Assembly (NCBI GenBank): GCA_949283575.1 | Contig: CASDSU010000031.1 | Span: forward strand, 124,001 to 188,000 | DNA length: 64,000 nucleotides | Direction of reading: 5' to 3' | DNA from: an uncultured Eubacteriales bacterium | GTDB taxonomy: Bacteria; Bacillota; Clostridia; TANB77; UBA1234 | Part shown: positions 37,687-47,060 of the stretch, in pieces | Position numbering within the stretch: the stretch's first letter is position 1 | Layout: the number at the start of each line of letters is the position of its first letter | Position numbers and translations under genes: made by a program | The notes under the pieces: model-generated | Told to the model about the DNA's origin: nothing | The model's database searches: none | What the model saw: the letters and a program-made list of their open reading frames with translations, nothing else

Positions 37687-38460
37687 ATGTTATTAAAAGA
37701 TAAAAAAATTCTGATAATGGGGATTAGAAATAAGTGGAGCATTGCGTATGGAATAGCTAAGCAAGCGTATGAGAATGGTGCAAAACTAATTTTTACATAT
37801 ATGGGTGAAGAGAATAAAGACAAAATAGAAAACTTGATTTCTGAGTTTGAAGGAAGCAAAGCATACGCACTAAATGATGCTTCAAATGATGAAATGGTTT
37901 TGGATACGTTTAACAAAATAAAAGACGAAAATGGAAAAATAGATGGATTAGTTCATGCTGTTGCACATGCTAATACAGAAGATTTGCATAATGATTTTAT
38001 TAACACAAGTAAAACTGGATATTCACATGCAGTTGATGTAAGTAGTTATTCATTAGTTCTTACAACAAGAATAGCAAAAGAAATCGATTTGTTAAACGAA
38101 AATGCATCAGTATTAACATTAACATATTATGGTTCTACGAAAGTATTACCAGGATATAATGTTATGGGAGTTGCCAAAGCTGCACTTGAAGCAAGTGTTA
38201 GATATCTTGCTGAAAATCTTGGAAGAGAAGGAATGAGGGTAAACGCAATATCAGCAGGACCAATCAAAACATTATCAGCCAAGGGAATCAAAAATTTAGA
38301 CACAATGCTTGATGTTGTAGAAGAAAGAGCACCAATTCACAAAAACGTAACAATTGAGCAAGTTGGAAACGTTGCAACATTTTTACTTAGCGAAATCTCA
38401 GATAGCGTAACAGGTCAAGTTATATATTCGGACAACGGATACAACATAATGGGGATTTAA
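37687..38460 (+). CDS. fabI: Enoyl-ACP reductase, FabI type
   Basis: Last reduction of the elongation cycle. Divergent SDR with the FabI opening KILIMGIRNKWSIAYGIAK, VHAVAHANTEDL, and the Tyr-x6-Lys pair in YYGSTKVLPGYNVMGVAKAALE (NADH type). GPIKTLSAKGI is the substrate loop. 257 residues, normal. AGGAG precedes the ATG. It closes the fabD-to-fabI run. Confidence 0.94.
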   Translation: MLLKDKKILIMGIRNKWSIAYGIAKQAYENGAKLIFTYMGEENKDKIENLISEFEGSKAYALNDASNDEMVLDTFNKIKDENGKIDGLVHAVAHANTEDLHNDFINTSKTGYSHAVDVSSYSLVLTTRIAKEIDLLNENASVLTLTYYGSTKVLPGYNVMGVAKAALEASVRYLAENLGREGMRVNAISAGPIKTLSAKGIKNLDTMLDVVEERAPIHKNVTIEQVGNVATFLLSEISDSVTGQVIYSDNGYNIMGI

Positions 38461-38462
38461 AA

Positions 38463-38489
38463 GGACAAGTGGGACGGAGAATTTTGTCC
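38463..38489. repeat. GGACAA...TTGTCC hairpin repeat
   Basis: GGACAAGTGGGACGGAGAAT then TTTGTCC, right after the fabI stop codon. Same unit as at 39750, and related to 30700. Confidence 0.75.
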
Positions 38490-38498
38490 AAAAAAGTA

Positions 38499-38515
38499 TA
38501 GACCAAGTGGTCAGT
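38499..38515. promoter_or_regulatory. Candidate TetR operator 2, upstream of acpP
   Basis: TAGACCAAGTGGTCAGT, whose reverse complement ACTGACCACTTGGTCTA matches the site at 28385 in 15 of 17 bases. It abuts a possible -35 of the acpP promoter. Confidence 0.6.
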
Positions 38516-38576
38516 TTGAGTAATTTTTAGATTTTTTATGTTAAAATAAAGAAAAGATTTTAAGGAGGATAATATA

Positions 38577-38819
38577 ATGACAGAAGCAGAAGTTTTTGAA
38601 AAATTAAAAGAAAAAATTGTTGAAGGATTAGGTGTTGAGGCTGATGATGTAAAAATGGATTCAACATTTATAGATGATTTATCAGCTGATTCATTAGATA
38701 TCGTTGAATTAATCATGAATATTGAAGAAGAATTTGAATTATCAATTCCAGATTCTGAAGCTGAAAAAATCGTTTCTGTGAGAGATGTTGTTAATTACAT
38801 AGTTGAACACAAGAAATAA
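38577..38819 (+). CDS. acpP: Acyl carrier protein
   Basis: 80-residue acidic four-helix carrier. The phosphopantetheine Ser lies in [28 protein letters not shown] precedes the ATG. It has its own operator-linked leader and terminator. Confidence 0.97.
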   Translation: MTEAEVFEKLKEKIVEGLGVEADDVKMDSTFIDDLSADSLDIVELIMNIEEEFELSIPDSEAEKIVSVRDVVNYIVEHKK

Positions 38820-38843
38820 GAAAAGTTTTATACAAACAAAAAA

Positions 38844-38880
38844 CAAAAGCGTACAAATTTATATATTTGTGCGCTTTTTT
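38844..38880 (+). terminator. Terminator of acpP
   Basis: AAAGCGTACAAAT pairs with ATTTGTGCGCTTT (one G-U) and a T-run follows. Confidence 0.88.
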
Positions 38881-38917
38881 GTGTTATAATTCACGTGGAG
38901 AAAGTAGGTTGATAATT

Positions 38918-39325
38918 ATGTTGAATGTTGTGGGAACAATGTTTTTTAAAGATAAAAAATTATTAATAGACAAACCAAGAAAAAGAGAAACATATCAGAT
39001 GATTGGCGGAAGAGTTGAAGAAAGTGAGGCGCCACTTGAAGCTGCGATAAGAGAGTGTCATGAAGAGCTTGGAAATGAAGCGATATTTGATGAAAATAAA
39101 TTTGAACTTGTAATGGATTTTGATGAAATTGCTACAAGTGATCCAAATTTGAAAATTCATTTTTATGTATATAAATATAATGGAGAATTAGAAGGGAATC
39201 TTAATACATCTGATGAGATAGAAAAATTCCTTTGGTATGATACAAGTTATGGAGTAGAAATTTTATCCAATACATTAAAAAATGAGGTTGTGCCATACTG
39301 TAAAAAAGAAGATTTAATTGATTAA
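38918..39325 (+). CDS. Nudix hydrolase
   Basis: 135 residues. The Nudix box reads GGRVEESEAPLEAAIRECHEELG, with the REx2EE metal ligands. Substrate unknown (diphosphate of a nucleoside derivative). The ATG at 38918 lies 9 bp after GTAGG; an upstream TTG is possible. The thioesterase gene follows after 14 bp. Confidence 0.88.
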   Translation: MLNVVGTMFFKDKKLLIDKPRKRETYQMIGGRVEESEAPLEAAIRECHEELGNEAIFDENKFELVMDFDEIATSDPNLKIHFYVYKYNGELEGNLNTSDEIEKFLWYDTSYGVEILSNTLKNEVVPYCKKEDLID

Positions 39326-39339
39326 TATAGGAGGAATAA

Positions 39340-39747
39340 ATGTATACACATAAAGTTAAATATTATGAAACTGACAAAATGGGAATTACACATCATTCCA
39401 ATTACATAAGATGGATGGAAGAGGCTCGCGTAGACTATTTAGAAAAAATTGGACAAGGGTACGATAAATTAGAAGAGCAAGGAATAATATCTCCAGTAAT
39501 AGGAATCGAGTGTGAATATAAGGAAAGTACAACATTTAACGATGATATCGAAATAGATGTTAAAGTTAAAGAATATACAGGAGTTAGACTTGTTATCGAA
39601 TATGAAATGCGTAAAGCGAAAAATAATGGGCTGGTATTGAAAGGAATATCAAAGCATTGTTTCATAAATGCAGAGGGAAGACCAATTAGAGTAAACAAAG
39701 AAAATCCAGAATTGGATCAAGTATTAAAAGAACTTGTTGAAAAATAA
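39340..39747 (+). CDS. Acyl-CoA thioesterase, YbgC/4HBT hot-dog type
   Basis: 135 residues. Motif VKYYETDKMGITHHSNYIRWMEEARVDYL with the conserved Asp and His region of 4-hydroxybenzoyl-CoA thioesterases. Probably hydrolyses short acyl-CoA or acyl-ACP. AGGAGG precedes the ATG. Confidence 0.9.
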   Translation: MYTHKVKYYETDKMGITHHSNYIRWMEEARVDYLEKIGQGYDKLEEQGIISPVIGIECEYKESTTFNDDIEIDVKVKEYTGVRLVIEYEMRKAKNNGLVLKGISKHCFINAEGRPIRVNKENPELDQVLKELVEK

Positions 39748-39749
39748 AT

Positions 39750-39776
39750 GGACAAATAGGACGGAGAAAATTGTCC
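39750..39776. repeat. GGACAA...TTGTCC hairpin repeat
   Basis: GGACAAATAGGACGGAGAAA then ATTGTCC, starting 2 bp after the thioesterase stop. Nearly the same as the unit at 38463. Confidence 0.75.
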
Positions 39777-39798
39777 AATTTTTGAGAAAGGATGTAGT

Positions 39799-42450
39799 AT
39801 GAAGAAGTTAGTTGCGATAGATGGTAATAGTATAATGAATAGAGCGTTTTATGGGATTATGAATTCGAAGATGCTTATGACATCGGAGGGTGTTTATACG
39901 AATGCGATTTTTGGATTTTTGTCAATTTTATTTAAACTATTGAATGAAGAAAATCCTGAGTATATTTGTGTTGCGTTTGACTTGAAGGCGCCGACTTTTA
40001 GACATAAGAGGTATGATGGATATAAGGCAACAAGAAAGGGAATGCCGGATGAGCTTCGCATGCAAATGCCGATTATTAAGGATATTTTAAAAGCTATGAA
40101 TATTAAGGTGCTTGAGCTTGAAGGGTATGAGGCGGATGATATTTTGGGAACGCTTGCTAAATATGGCGAAGAGAATGAATTTGATGTGTTGCTTTTGACT
40201 GGAGATAGAGATGCTCTTCAACTTACTTCTGATAAGGTAACAGTTAGGATACCAACTACTAGAATAGGTAAGACGGAAAGCACTGATTATACGCCAGCTG
40301 TTGTTAAAGAAAAGTTTGGTATTGAGCCGATAGAGTTTATACAAATTAAAGGACTTATGGGAGATACTTCGGATAATATTCCTGGTGTGTCTGGTGTTGG
40401 TGAAAAGACTGCATTTTCGCTTATAACTAAGTATCATGATATTGATGTTATATATGGTGAGTTAGATGCTGGAAATGAAGTTGAAGGCGTGAAAGGTAAG
40501 CTTAAAGAGAAACTAGTTGCTAATAAGGAACTGGCTTATTTGTCAAGAGATTTGGGAACTATTTTTAGAGAGGTTCCTCTTGATTTTGAAACATTGGATA
40601 TTTCTAAAAAAGAATTTAATAATGACGAATTGTATGATTTGTTTGTTAAATTACAATTGAAAAGCTTTATTGAAAAATTGAATTTGACTGCATCGGAGAA
40701 TTCTGAAAATAATGAAGCTAGTAAGCTAGAAAATGAAGAATTAATGGAAAAGAAATTTGATGAATTTGATGCAACAAACGTTAAAGAATTTTCATATTAT
40801 TGGAAAGATGATGTGATTTCAATATATGATGGTGAAATTGTTTATTTAAAGAAAAATCCATCGAATGATGAGCTTAAAAAGATATTTGAAAATAATTCTT
40901 TGAAAATTGGATTTGAAGAAAAAGAAGATTATTTAAAGTTGAAAAAATTGGGTGTTAAGGCTGAAAATATGATGTTTGATTTGACGATTGCTGCATATCT
41001 TTTAAATCCTTCAAAGTCAACTTATAAGCTTGATGACTTGATTTTTGAAACACTGGGGATTTTAAATGATGTTGAAAATAAGAACGAACAAACACAGCTT
41101 ACACTTGATGCTTTTATGATTGATGCATCGGAGCAAGATAATGAAAAAAATAATGAGAAATTAAAGAAATATGCCAAATATATTTTTAAGTGCAAAGAAA
41201 AATACGAGAACGAATTAAAAGAAAAAGAAGAGTATAAATTATTTAATGAAGTCGAAATGCCGCTAATGAGAGTGCTTGCAGAAATGGAGTACGAAGGTGT
41301 TTTAGTTGATAAACAAATGCTTGATGATTACTCTGTTTCTCTAAATAGTAAAGTTAGTGAACTAACTAAAGATATTTATGAACTTGCTGGAGTAGAATTT
41401 AATATTAATTCGCCAAAGCAATTGGGAGAAGTTTTGTTTGAAAAATTACAATTGCCTGTTATAAAGAAAACTAAAAGTGGTTATTCAACGGATAGCGAAG
41501 TTTTAGAAAAGCTTTTAGATGATCATCCAATTGTTGAAAAGATTTTAGAATATAGAACGATGAGTAAGCTTAGAGCGACATATGTTGATGGAATGATTCC
41601 ACTTATAAATCCAGAAACTAAAAGAATTCATGCAAAGTTTAATCAAACAGTTACAGCTACAGGAAGAATTAGCTGTACAGAGCCTAATCTTCAAAATATA
41701 CCAATTAGAACAGAGTTAGGGCGCGAATTAAGAAAAGTATTTATTGCAAAAGATGGATATCTACTTCTTGATGCAGATTATTCACAAGTTGAGCTTAGGG
41801 TACTTGCACATATGTCTGGTGATAAAACAATGATTGATGCATTTAATAATGATGATGATATTCATTCAATTACTGCATCACAGGTTTTCAATGTTCCTTT
41901 GGAAGAAGTTACAAAGCAGATGAGAAGTGAAGCGAAGGCTGTTAATTTTGGTATTGTATATGGAATAAGCGATTTTGGTTTGGCAACTAACATTAATACT
42001 TCTCGTAAAAAAGCAAAAATATATATTGAAAAATATTTTGAAACATATCCTAAAATAAAAGAATATATGGATAATTCGGTTGCTAACTGTAAAGAAAAGG
42101 GTTACGTGGAAACTTTGTGGGGAAGAAGAAGATATGTTCCTGAGATAAATTCAAATAATTATAATGTTAGACAATTTGGAGAGCGTGTTGCAATGAATGC
42201 ACCAATTCAAGGAACAGCTGCAGATATAATAAAAGTTGCAATGGTTAATATAGAAAAAGAATTGCGTGAAAAAGAATTAGAATCAAAACTTATATTACAA
42301 GTGCATGATGAACTTGTTATTGAAACTAAAGAAGAAGAATTAGAAATTGTTAAAGAATTACTTGTTAGAAACATGCAAAATGTAATAAAATTATCTGTAG
42401 AATTAAGAGCAGATGCAAATGTCGGAAAAACTTGGTATGAAGCACACTAA
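39799..42450 (+). CDS. polA: DNA polymerase I
   Basis: 883 residues. The 5'-nuclease domain starts MKKLVAIDGNSIMNRAFYG with GYEADDILGTLA and GDTSDNIPGV. The polymerase domain has motif A LLDADYSQVELRVLAHMSG, motif B RSEAKAVNFGIVYGISDFG and motif C VHDELVIE. The central 3'-5' exonuclease region is present, but the first catalytic Asp-x-Glu is not recognisable (KEFSYYWKDDVI), so proofreading is probably absent, as in Bacillus Pol I. Functions in repair and Okazaki fragment processing. Confidence 0.96.
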   Translation: MKKLVAIDGNSIMNRAFYGIMNSKMLMTSEGVYTNAIFGFLSILFKLLNEENPEYICVAFDLKAPTFRHKRYDGYKATRKGMPDELRMQMPIIKDILKAMNIKVLELEGYEADDILGTLAKYGEENEFDVLLLTGDRDALQLTSDKVTVRIPTTRIGKTESTDYTPAVVKEKFGIEPIEFIQIKGLMGDTSDNIPGVSGVGEKTAFSLITKYHDIDVIYGELDAGNEVEGVKGKLKEKLVANKELAYLSRDLGTIFREVPLDFETLDISKKEFNNDELYDLFVKLQLKSFIEKLNLTASENSENNEASKLENEELMEKKFDEFDATNVKEFSYYWKDDVISIYDGEIVYLKKNPSNDELKKIFENNSLKIGFEEKEDYLKLKKLGVKAENMMFDLTIAAYLLNPSKSTYKLDDLIFETLGILNDVENKNEQTQLTLDAFMIDASEQDNEKNNEKLKKYAKYIFKCKEKYENELKEKEEYKLFNEVEMPLMRVLAEMEYEGVLVDKQMLDDYSVSLNSKVSELTKDIYELAGVEFNINSPKQLGEVLFEKLQLPVIKKTKSGYSTDSEVLEKLLDDHPIVEKILEYRTMSKLRATYVDGMIPLINPETKRIHAKFNQTVTATGRISCTEPNLQNIPIRTELGRELRKVFIAKDGYLLLDADYSQVELRVLAHMSGDKTMIDAFNNDDDIHSITASQVFNVPLEEVTKQMRSEAKAVNFGIVYGISDFGLATNINTSRKKAKIYIEKYFETYPKIKEYMDNSVANCKEKGYVETLWGRRRYVPEINSNNYNVRQFGERVAMNAPIQGTAADIIKVAMVNIEKELREKELESKLILQVHDELVIETKEEELEIVKELLVRNMQNVIKLSVELRADANVGKTWYEAH

Positions 42451-42474
42451 TAGATAAATTTTGAGGTGATACTA

Positions 42475-45149
42475 ATGATAGAAAGACCAAAACTGAATCT
42501 AGGAGAATATGGAGATTTATTTGAATATACTGATGCGGAACGAGATGCGGTGAGTAGATATACAGGAATGAGTTATAAAATTATCAATAGTTTGTTTGTT
42601 AATAATGACGGAAAGTATGAAATAAGAAATGGAATGAAAAATGAATTTGTTCCACAAAACGAGACTGATAGAGAGTATTACGTAAAAAAATTACAGGAAA
42701 CTATTCAGGGAATTCCACAAATTTATGCTGCAATGTTAAAATCTGAAATTTTAAGTGGTAGAAATAGAAGAATGCAAGTTTTGCATAGAGGTACTTCATT
42801 AAGTGAAATAAACTCTATATCTATTGGAAGTACGATAGATAGAATTGTTTCAACAACAGAAGTTTTTGAAGGAGCGAATTGGGAATCATATATGTTTAAT
42901 GAAAATAAAGATGCGCCAGTGCATATGCAGGTTAGAATTGATCCTAATTCGCGGAGTTTTAGCAATGCCTGTATCAGAGATTTTAGAGGATTATTCTGGT
43001 TGGGAAAAAGAAACTATTGTTGCTCCTTTTGCTAAAGTTAGAGATATTCAAAAAGGAATGAGACGCCGTAGTGATAGAGGGACTCATTTTGATGTTTATA
43101 CAGTAGTTTTAGAGGCTGCTGAACTAGAACAACTAGATTCTACTGCACGTGAAGAACTGTTACAGCGTGTGAACGGTGATGCACCTAGAATGTATGATTT
43201 GCTGACTCAATTGATAAGAGATGATGATACACGAGAGGATATACAGTTTGATATTGATAAGCATAGAAGAAATCTAGGAGAATGTAATAAAGAAAGAAGG
43301 CAGCATGAAAGTACTTTGGCTGAATTAAGCGTTTTGGAACAAGAAAGAAAATTAATAGACTTGATAGATTTATGGAGAACAGCACTTTATACAACAGGTG
43401 GTTTACATGGTGAAAATAGAAGTTTAACTGAGTTAGAGTATAAGCTCAGAAAAGCACGGAATTGAAGCTACGGAATATAATAGAAAATTAGAAAGTCAAT
43501 TCCTTTCATCAATAAATGGAATGCTTATGGGACTTGAAATGTTTTGGGGCGAAGATAGAGATGTGAACAAAAATATAAATGCAAATTTTACAAGGTTAAA
43601 AACGGATACTGGCATTTCAAGAGACGACATGTTTGCTGAACTTTCAGAAGGTGTTATTAATTTTGTACATGATGATTCTGAACCTGATGTTGATAGAATG
43701 ATAAATTTACTTACTAGAGGATGCTCTTTTTTAGAAGAACACATGAGTCTTTGTGGCATTGAGGGAAGAGATGATTTAGAAGATAAAAAAGAACGTGCTG
43801 AAAGAAAAGTAAAATCTGTTTATGAGGATATTGATTTTTTGAATGGTGAAATTGCTAAAAAAGAAGATGAACTTAAGAAGCATGATGCAGCAATTGAAGC
43901 AATTAAACCAGAAGTTAGAGGATGGAAAGTTGATATTGCAAGACTTTGCAAGTCTGATTGTAGAACTGTGGAATTACAATTAGAAGAGCAAATTAAAGCT
44001 GTTGAAATGCAAAAAGAAGCTGAAAAAGTTGCAAAAGAGGCTGCAGAGGAAGCTAAAAGAAAAATTGCTTTAGAGCAAGCCGAACAGGTGAAACAAGAAC
44101 ATGATGTAGAGCCATCTATTGAATTTACAACCGAAGTGCAAGAAAAAGTGAGTCCTGTTCAGAATGATTTAGAAACTCAAAGAAAAAGGGAACGTGTTGA
44201 ATACCTTGGTCAAGTGTTAGAAGCAAGATTTGAGCCACAACATATGACGTTTAATCAGAATGCTAGATTAAGTTTTGATACAGTTGCAAGACAATGTGAA
44301 AGACTTGCTATTGATATTCAAAATATATCTGGAACGCGATATTCTTCTAGAATTGTTGAATATAAGATAGCAATGCGAAATGCTAAAAATTCTGTAAATA
44401 AAGCAGTTGAATTTGGGCAAAGTGATGATGGAAGAGATTCTGTAGTAGCTTTGCTTGAACAAGTTGGGGCTTCGAGTGTTGGAATCACAGATGGTAGAGT
44501 AGCAAATGAGGTTTTTACGATTAGAACAATGGAAGAAAATTTGTTGAAGAAAGTCGTTTTTGAAAAATTTTGTAATGTAGCTATAAATGCTGAGGTTGCT
44601 TCATTAAGTGCTGAGGCTAAAGGAATACGAGCAGCTGATTCTAAAAAAGGATTATCTAGATTGTTTGGAGGTCCTAGTAAAAAAGACATCGAAAGATGTG
44701 AACAAATAGAGTCTATTGTTGAAGCAGCTACTCAAAAAGTCAATAAGCCGTTTATGCAGAAAACATATAGTTATAGAGAAATTATGGCTGACATGGAGTT
44801 TTTTAAGGAACAACATAGAGATGATAAAAGATATTTTGGTGCAATTGCGGAAGTGGAGAGATTACAAGGAACGTTAAATACACATTTTTCGGTGACAAAT
44901 GCGAGCAGTATTTTGGATAGAAAAGAGCAAAAGATGCAAGAACAAGCTGCATCGGGTATGGATCCTAGAGTTCATAGGATAAGACATTTAAAAAATGAAA
45001 TGGAACAAAATGGAATTATATATAGAGCTATTCCAAATGCAGGATTGAGTGATTTGCAAAAGGTTAGTAGATATATGAATGATAGAACACGCGAAATTGA
45101 GAGAAATCAAAGGGGACATTTACATAAAGATGGTTCTGAAATTTCATAA
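42475..45149 (+). CDS. ADP-ribosyltransferase-like effector, made by two +1 shifts at CGG
   Basis: Read 42475-42951, pass over C42952, read 42953-43456, pass over C43457, read 43458-45149, giving 890 residues. The N-terminal third is an Arg-type ADP-ribosyltransferase fold: Arg105 in VLHRGTS, Ser-Thr-Thr at 126-128 (RIVSTTEV), and the ExE pair Glu177/Glu179 in GWEKETIVAPF. The first CGG lies between STT and ExE, so only the shifted frame holds a complete active site. The second CGG joins this to ~560 mostly coiled-coil residues (about 690-710 holds a KKGLSRLFGG break). No signal peptide. GAGGTGA precedes the ATG. A toxin or effector role is inferred from the fold. It stands alone among housekeeping genes. 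Confidence 0.75.
42952..42955 (+). other. Putative CGG recoding site 5 (CGGA)
   Basis: In-frame CGG after AAT TCG. Passing over C restores the frame that encodes the catalytic ExE motif. Confidence 0.72.
43457..43460 (+). other. Putative CGG recoding site 6 (CGGA)
   Basis: In-frame CGG after AAA GCA. The 0 frame stops two codons later (AAT TGA); passing over C continues for 564 codons. Confidence 0.72.
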
Positions 45150-45215
45150 TAATACTACACAAATAGGATTTTTTATGGTAAAATTACGGAGAAATTATTT
45201 AAAGGAGGAATATTG

Positions 45216-45944
45216 ATGTCAGGACATTCAAAGTGGAACAATATTAAGAATAAGAAAGAAAAATCAGATGCACAAAGAGGAAAAATCTTTACAAAATTAG
45301 GTAGAGAGATTCTTGTTGCTGTTAAAGAAGGTGGTCCTGATCCTGCCGGAAACTCTAAACTTCGTGATGTTATAGCAAAGTGTAAAGCAAATAACATGCC
45401 TAACGATAATATAGAAAGAAGTATTAAAAAAGCTGCTGGTGATGGAAATACAGCTAATTATGAAGAAATTACATATGAAGGTTATGGTCCAAATGGTGTT
45501 GCTGTTATGATTGAAACAATGACAGACAATAGAAATAGAACTGCAGGAGATGTTAGACATATATTGGATAAATTTGGTGGAAATTTAGGTACAAATGGTA
45601 GCGTTAGCTGGATGTTTGATAAAAAAGGAGTAATAGTTATTGAAAAAGCTTCAACAAAAATTTCTGAAGATGATTTGATGCTTGAAGTGATTGAAGCAGG
45701 AGCGGAAAATTTTGAGGTTGATGAAGAATTTTATGAAATAACAACGACTCCAGACGATTTTTCAGCAGTTAGAGAATATCTTGAAGGAAAAGGTATTACA
45801 TACTTAGAGGCAGAAGTAAAAATGGTTCCACAAAATTACATGAGTCTAGATGAAGAAGGCGCTAGAAAAATGGGACTAATCGTTGAAAAATTAGAGGATT
45901 TAGATGATGTGCAAGAGATTTGGCACAATTGGGATGAAGAATAG
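45216..45944 (+). CDS. yebC: YebC/PmpR family protein
   Basis: 242 residues. The opening MSGHSKWNNIKNKKEKSDAQRGKIFTKLGREI is a family signature, followed by YEGYGPNGVAVMIETMTDNRNRT. Members act as DNA-binding regulators or, by recent evidence, as translation factors relieving stalls. The ATG at 45216 lies 7 bp after AAAGGAGG. Confidence 0.95.
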   Translation: MSGHSKWNNIKNKKEKSDAQRGKIFTKLGREILVAVKEGGPDPAGNSKLRDVIAKCKANNMPNDNIERSIKKAAGDGNTANYEEITYEGYGPNGVAVMIETMTDNRNRTAGDVRHILDKFGGNLGTNGSVSWMFDKKGVIVIEKASTKISEDDLMLEVIEAGAENFEVDEEFYEITTTPDDFSAVREYLEGKGITYLEAEVKMVPQNYMSLDEEGARKMGLIVEKLEDLDDVQEIWHNWDEE

Positions 45945-45953
45945 GAGTTAAAG

Positions 45954-46262
45954 ATGCTAATAGTAGACTATACAAATACGATTATACTAGTAAGTGTAGT
46001 TATGTTTTTCTTAATTATGAATATAATTGGTTTTGTAAAGAAAAAAGCATGGTTTGTAATGACATCAGTATTACTTAATATTACGATGTTCACACTCCAT
46101 GTTCTACTTAATGACTCTTTAACGAAGGATGCTTTAATGTTTAATACCACAATAGATTTTATCTGTTTGGCAATAAACATACCATTACTTTTAGTTGTAG
46201 ATGAAATAGAGACTAGACGAGAATTAATAAAAAACGTTTTTGAAAACAAATATAAAAAGTAA
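45954..46262 (+). CDS. Small three-helix membrane protein, unknown
   Basis: 102 residues with three hydrophobic segments (TIILVSVVMFFLIMNIIGFV, WFVMTSVLLNITMFTLHVLL, FICLAINIPLLLVV) and a charged tail. Starts 9 bp after yebC with GGAGTTAAAG. No family recognised. Confidence 0.75.
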   Translation: MLIVDYTNTIILVSVVMFFLIMNIIGFVKKKAWFVMTSVLLNITMFTLHVLLNDSLTKDALMFNTTIDFICLAINIPLLLVVDEIETRRELIKNVFENKYKK

Positions 46263-46268
46263 TTTTAG

Positions 46269-46305
46269 AAGCTGCCAAGTAAATATATAAATTGGCAGCT
46301 TTTTG
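46269..46305 (+). terminator. Terminator of yebC and the small membrane gene
   Basis: AGCTGCCAA pairs exactly with TTGGCAGCT and TTTTTG follows. Confidence 0.88.
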
Positions 46306-46311
46306 TTACCG

Positions 46312-46335
46312 CACACGAGGGACGTCCACAGTGTG
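46312..46335. repeat. 24-bp palindrome, copy 3
   Basis: CACACGAGGGAC then GTCCACAGTGTG: same layout as the copies at 3049 and 13609, with weaker symmetry. Confidence 0.75.
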
Positions 46336-46361
46336 CAAAGTGCAAAGTAAGGAGGTTTTTT

Positions 46362-47060
46362 ATGGCAGATAAGCATTTATTTTTTGATATGGATGATACT
46401 CTTATAAAATGTTCAGGTTATTTTTATGATGTGGAGGATATAGTAGCTGATAAACTTTTAGAATATACTGATAAATATTCTTTTGCTGAAATAAAAGCGA
46501 TGTTCAATGCAAAGCAAGTTGAAAACATTGAAGAGCATGGATTTGGCCCTGATAATTTTAAATTTTCTTTAATGCAAGTAGGAAGCGAAATTGCTGGTTA
46601 TAGATTTTTTAGTGATGATTTAGCTAGTTTTATAGAGAAAACCGCTAGAGTACTTTATGATGCACCACTTGAACTTATTGATGGTGTTGAAGAAACACTC
46701 GAATATTTACATAATAAAGGGTATGAAATGCATATCATAACTAAAGGGTCTACAAAAGTTCAAACTGACAGAGTTGAAAGACTTCCTATACGTGAATATT
46801 TTAAGAGTTATTATATTGTAAAGCATAAGCTTAAGAGTGATTATGAGGAGATTTTAAAAGAGTGTAATTTATCCCCTGATAATTGTTTTATGATTGGAAA
46901 TAGTCCAAAGGGAGATATTAATGAAGCAAAGCGTGCTGGGTTAAATACTATATATATTCCAAATGAGCATACATGGAGTCCAGAACATGAAGAAATTAGT
47001 GAAGCGTTGCCGAAAACTTTTAAACTTGAAAATATTTCAGAAATGAAAAATGTTCTTTAA
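46362..47060 (+). CDS. HAD-superfamily phosphatase
   Basis: 232 residues. Motif I is FFDMDDTLI, motif II IITKGST, motif III Lys in YYIVKHKLKSDY, and motif IV MIGNSPKGDINEAKRAG. The helical cap suggests a small phosphometabolite substrate, not identifiable here. AAGGAGG precedes the ATG. Confidence 0.88.
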   Translation: MADKHLFFDMDDTLIKCSGYFYDVEDIVADKLLEYTDKYSFAEIKAMFNAKQVENIEEHGFGPDNFKFSLMQVGSEIAGYRFFSDDLASFIEKTARVLYDAPLELIDGVEETLEYLHNKGYEMHIITKGSTKVQTDRVERLPIREYFKSYYIVKHKLKSDYEEILKECNLSPDNCFMIGNSPKGDINEAKRAGLNTIYIPNEHTWSPEHEEISEALPKTFKLENISEMKNVL

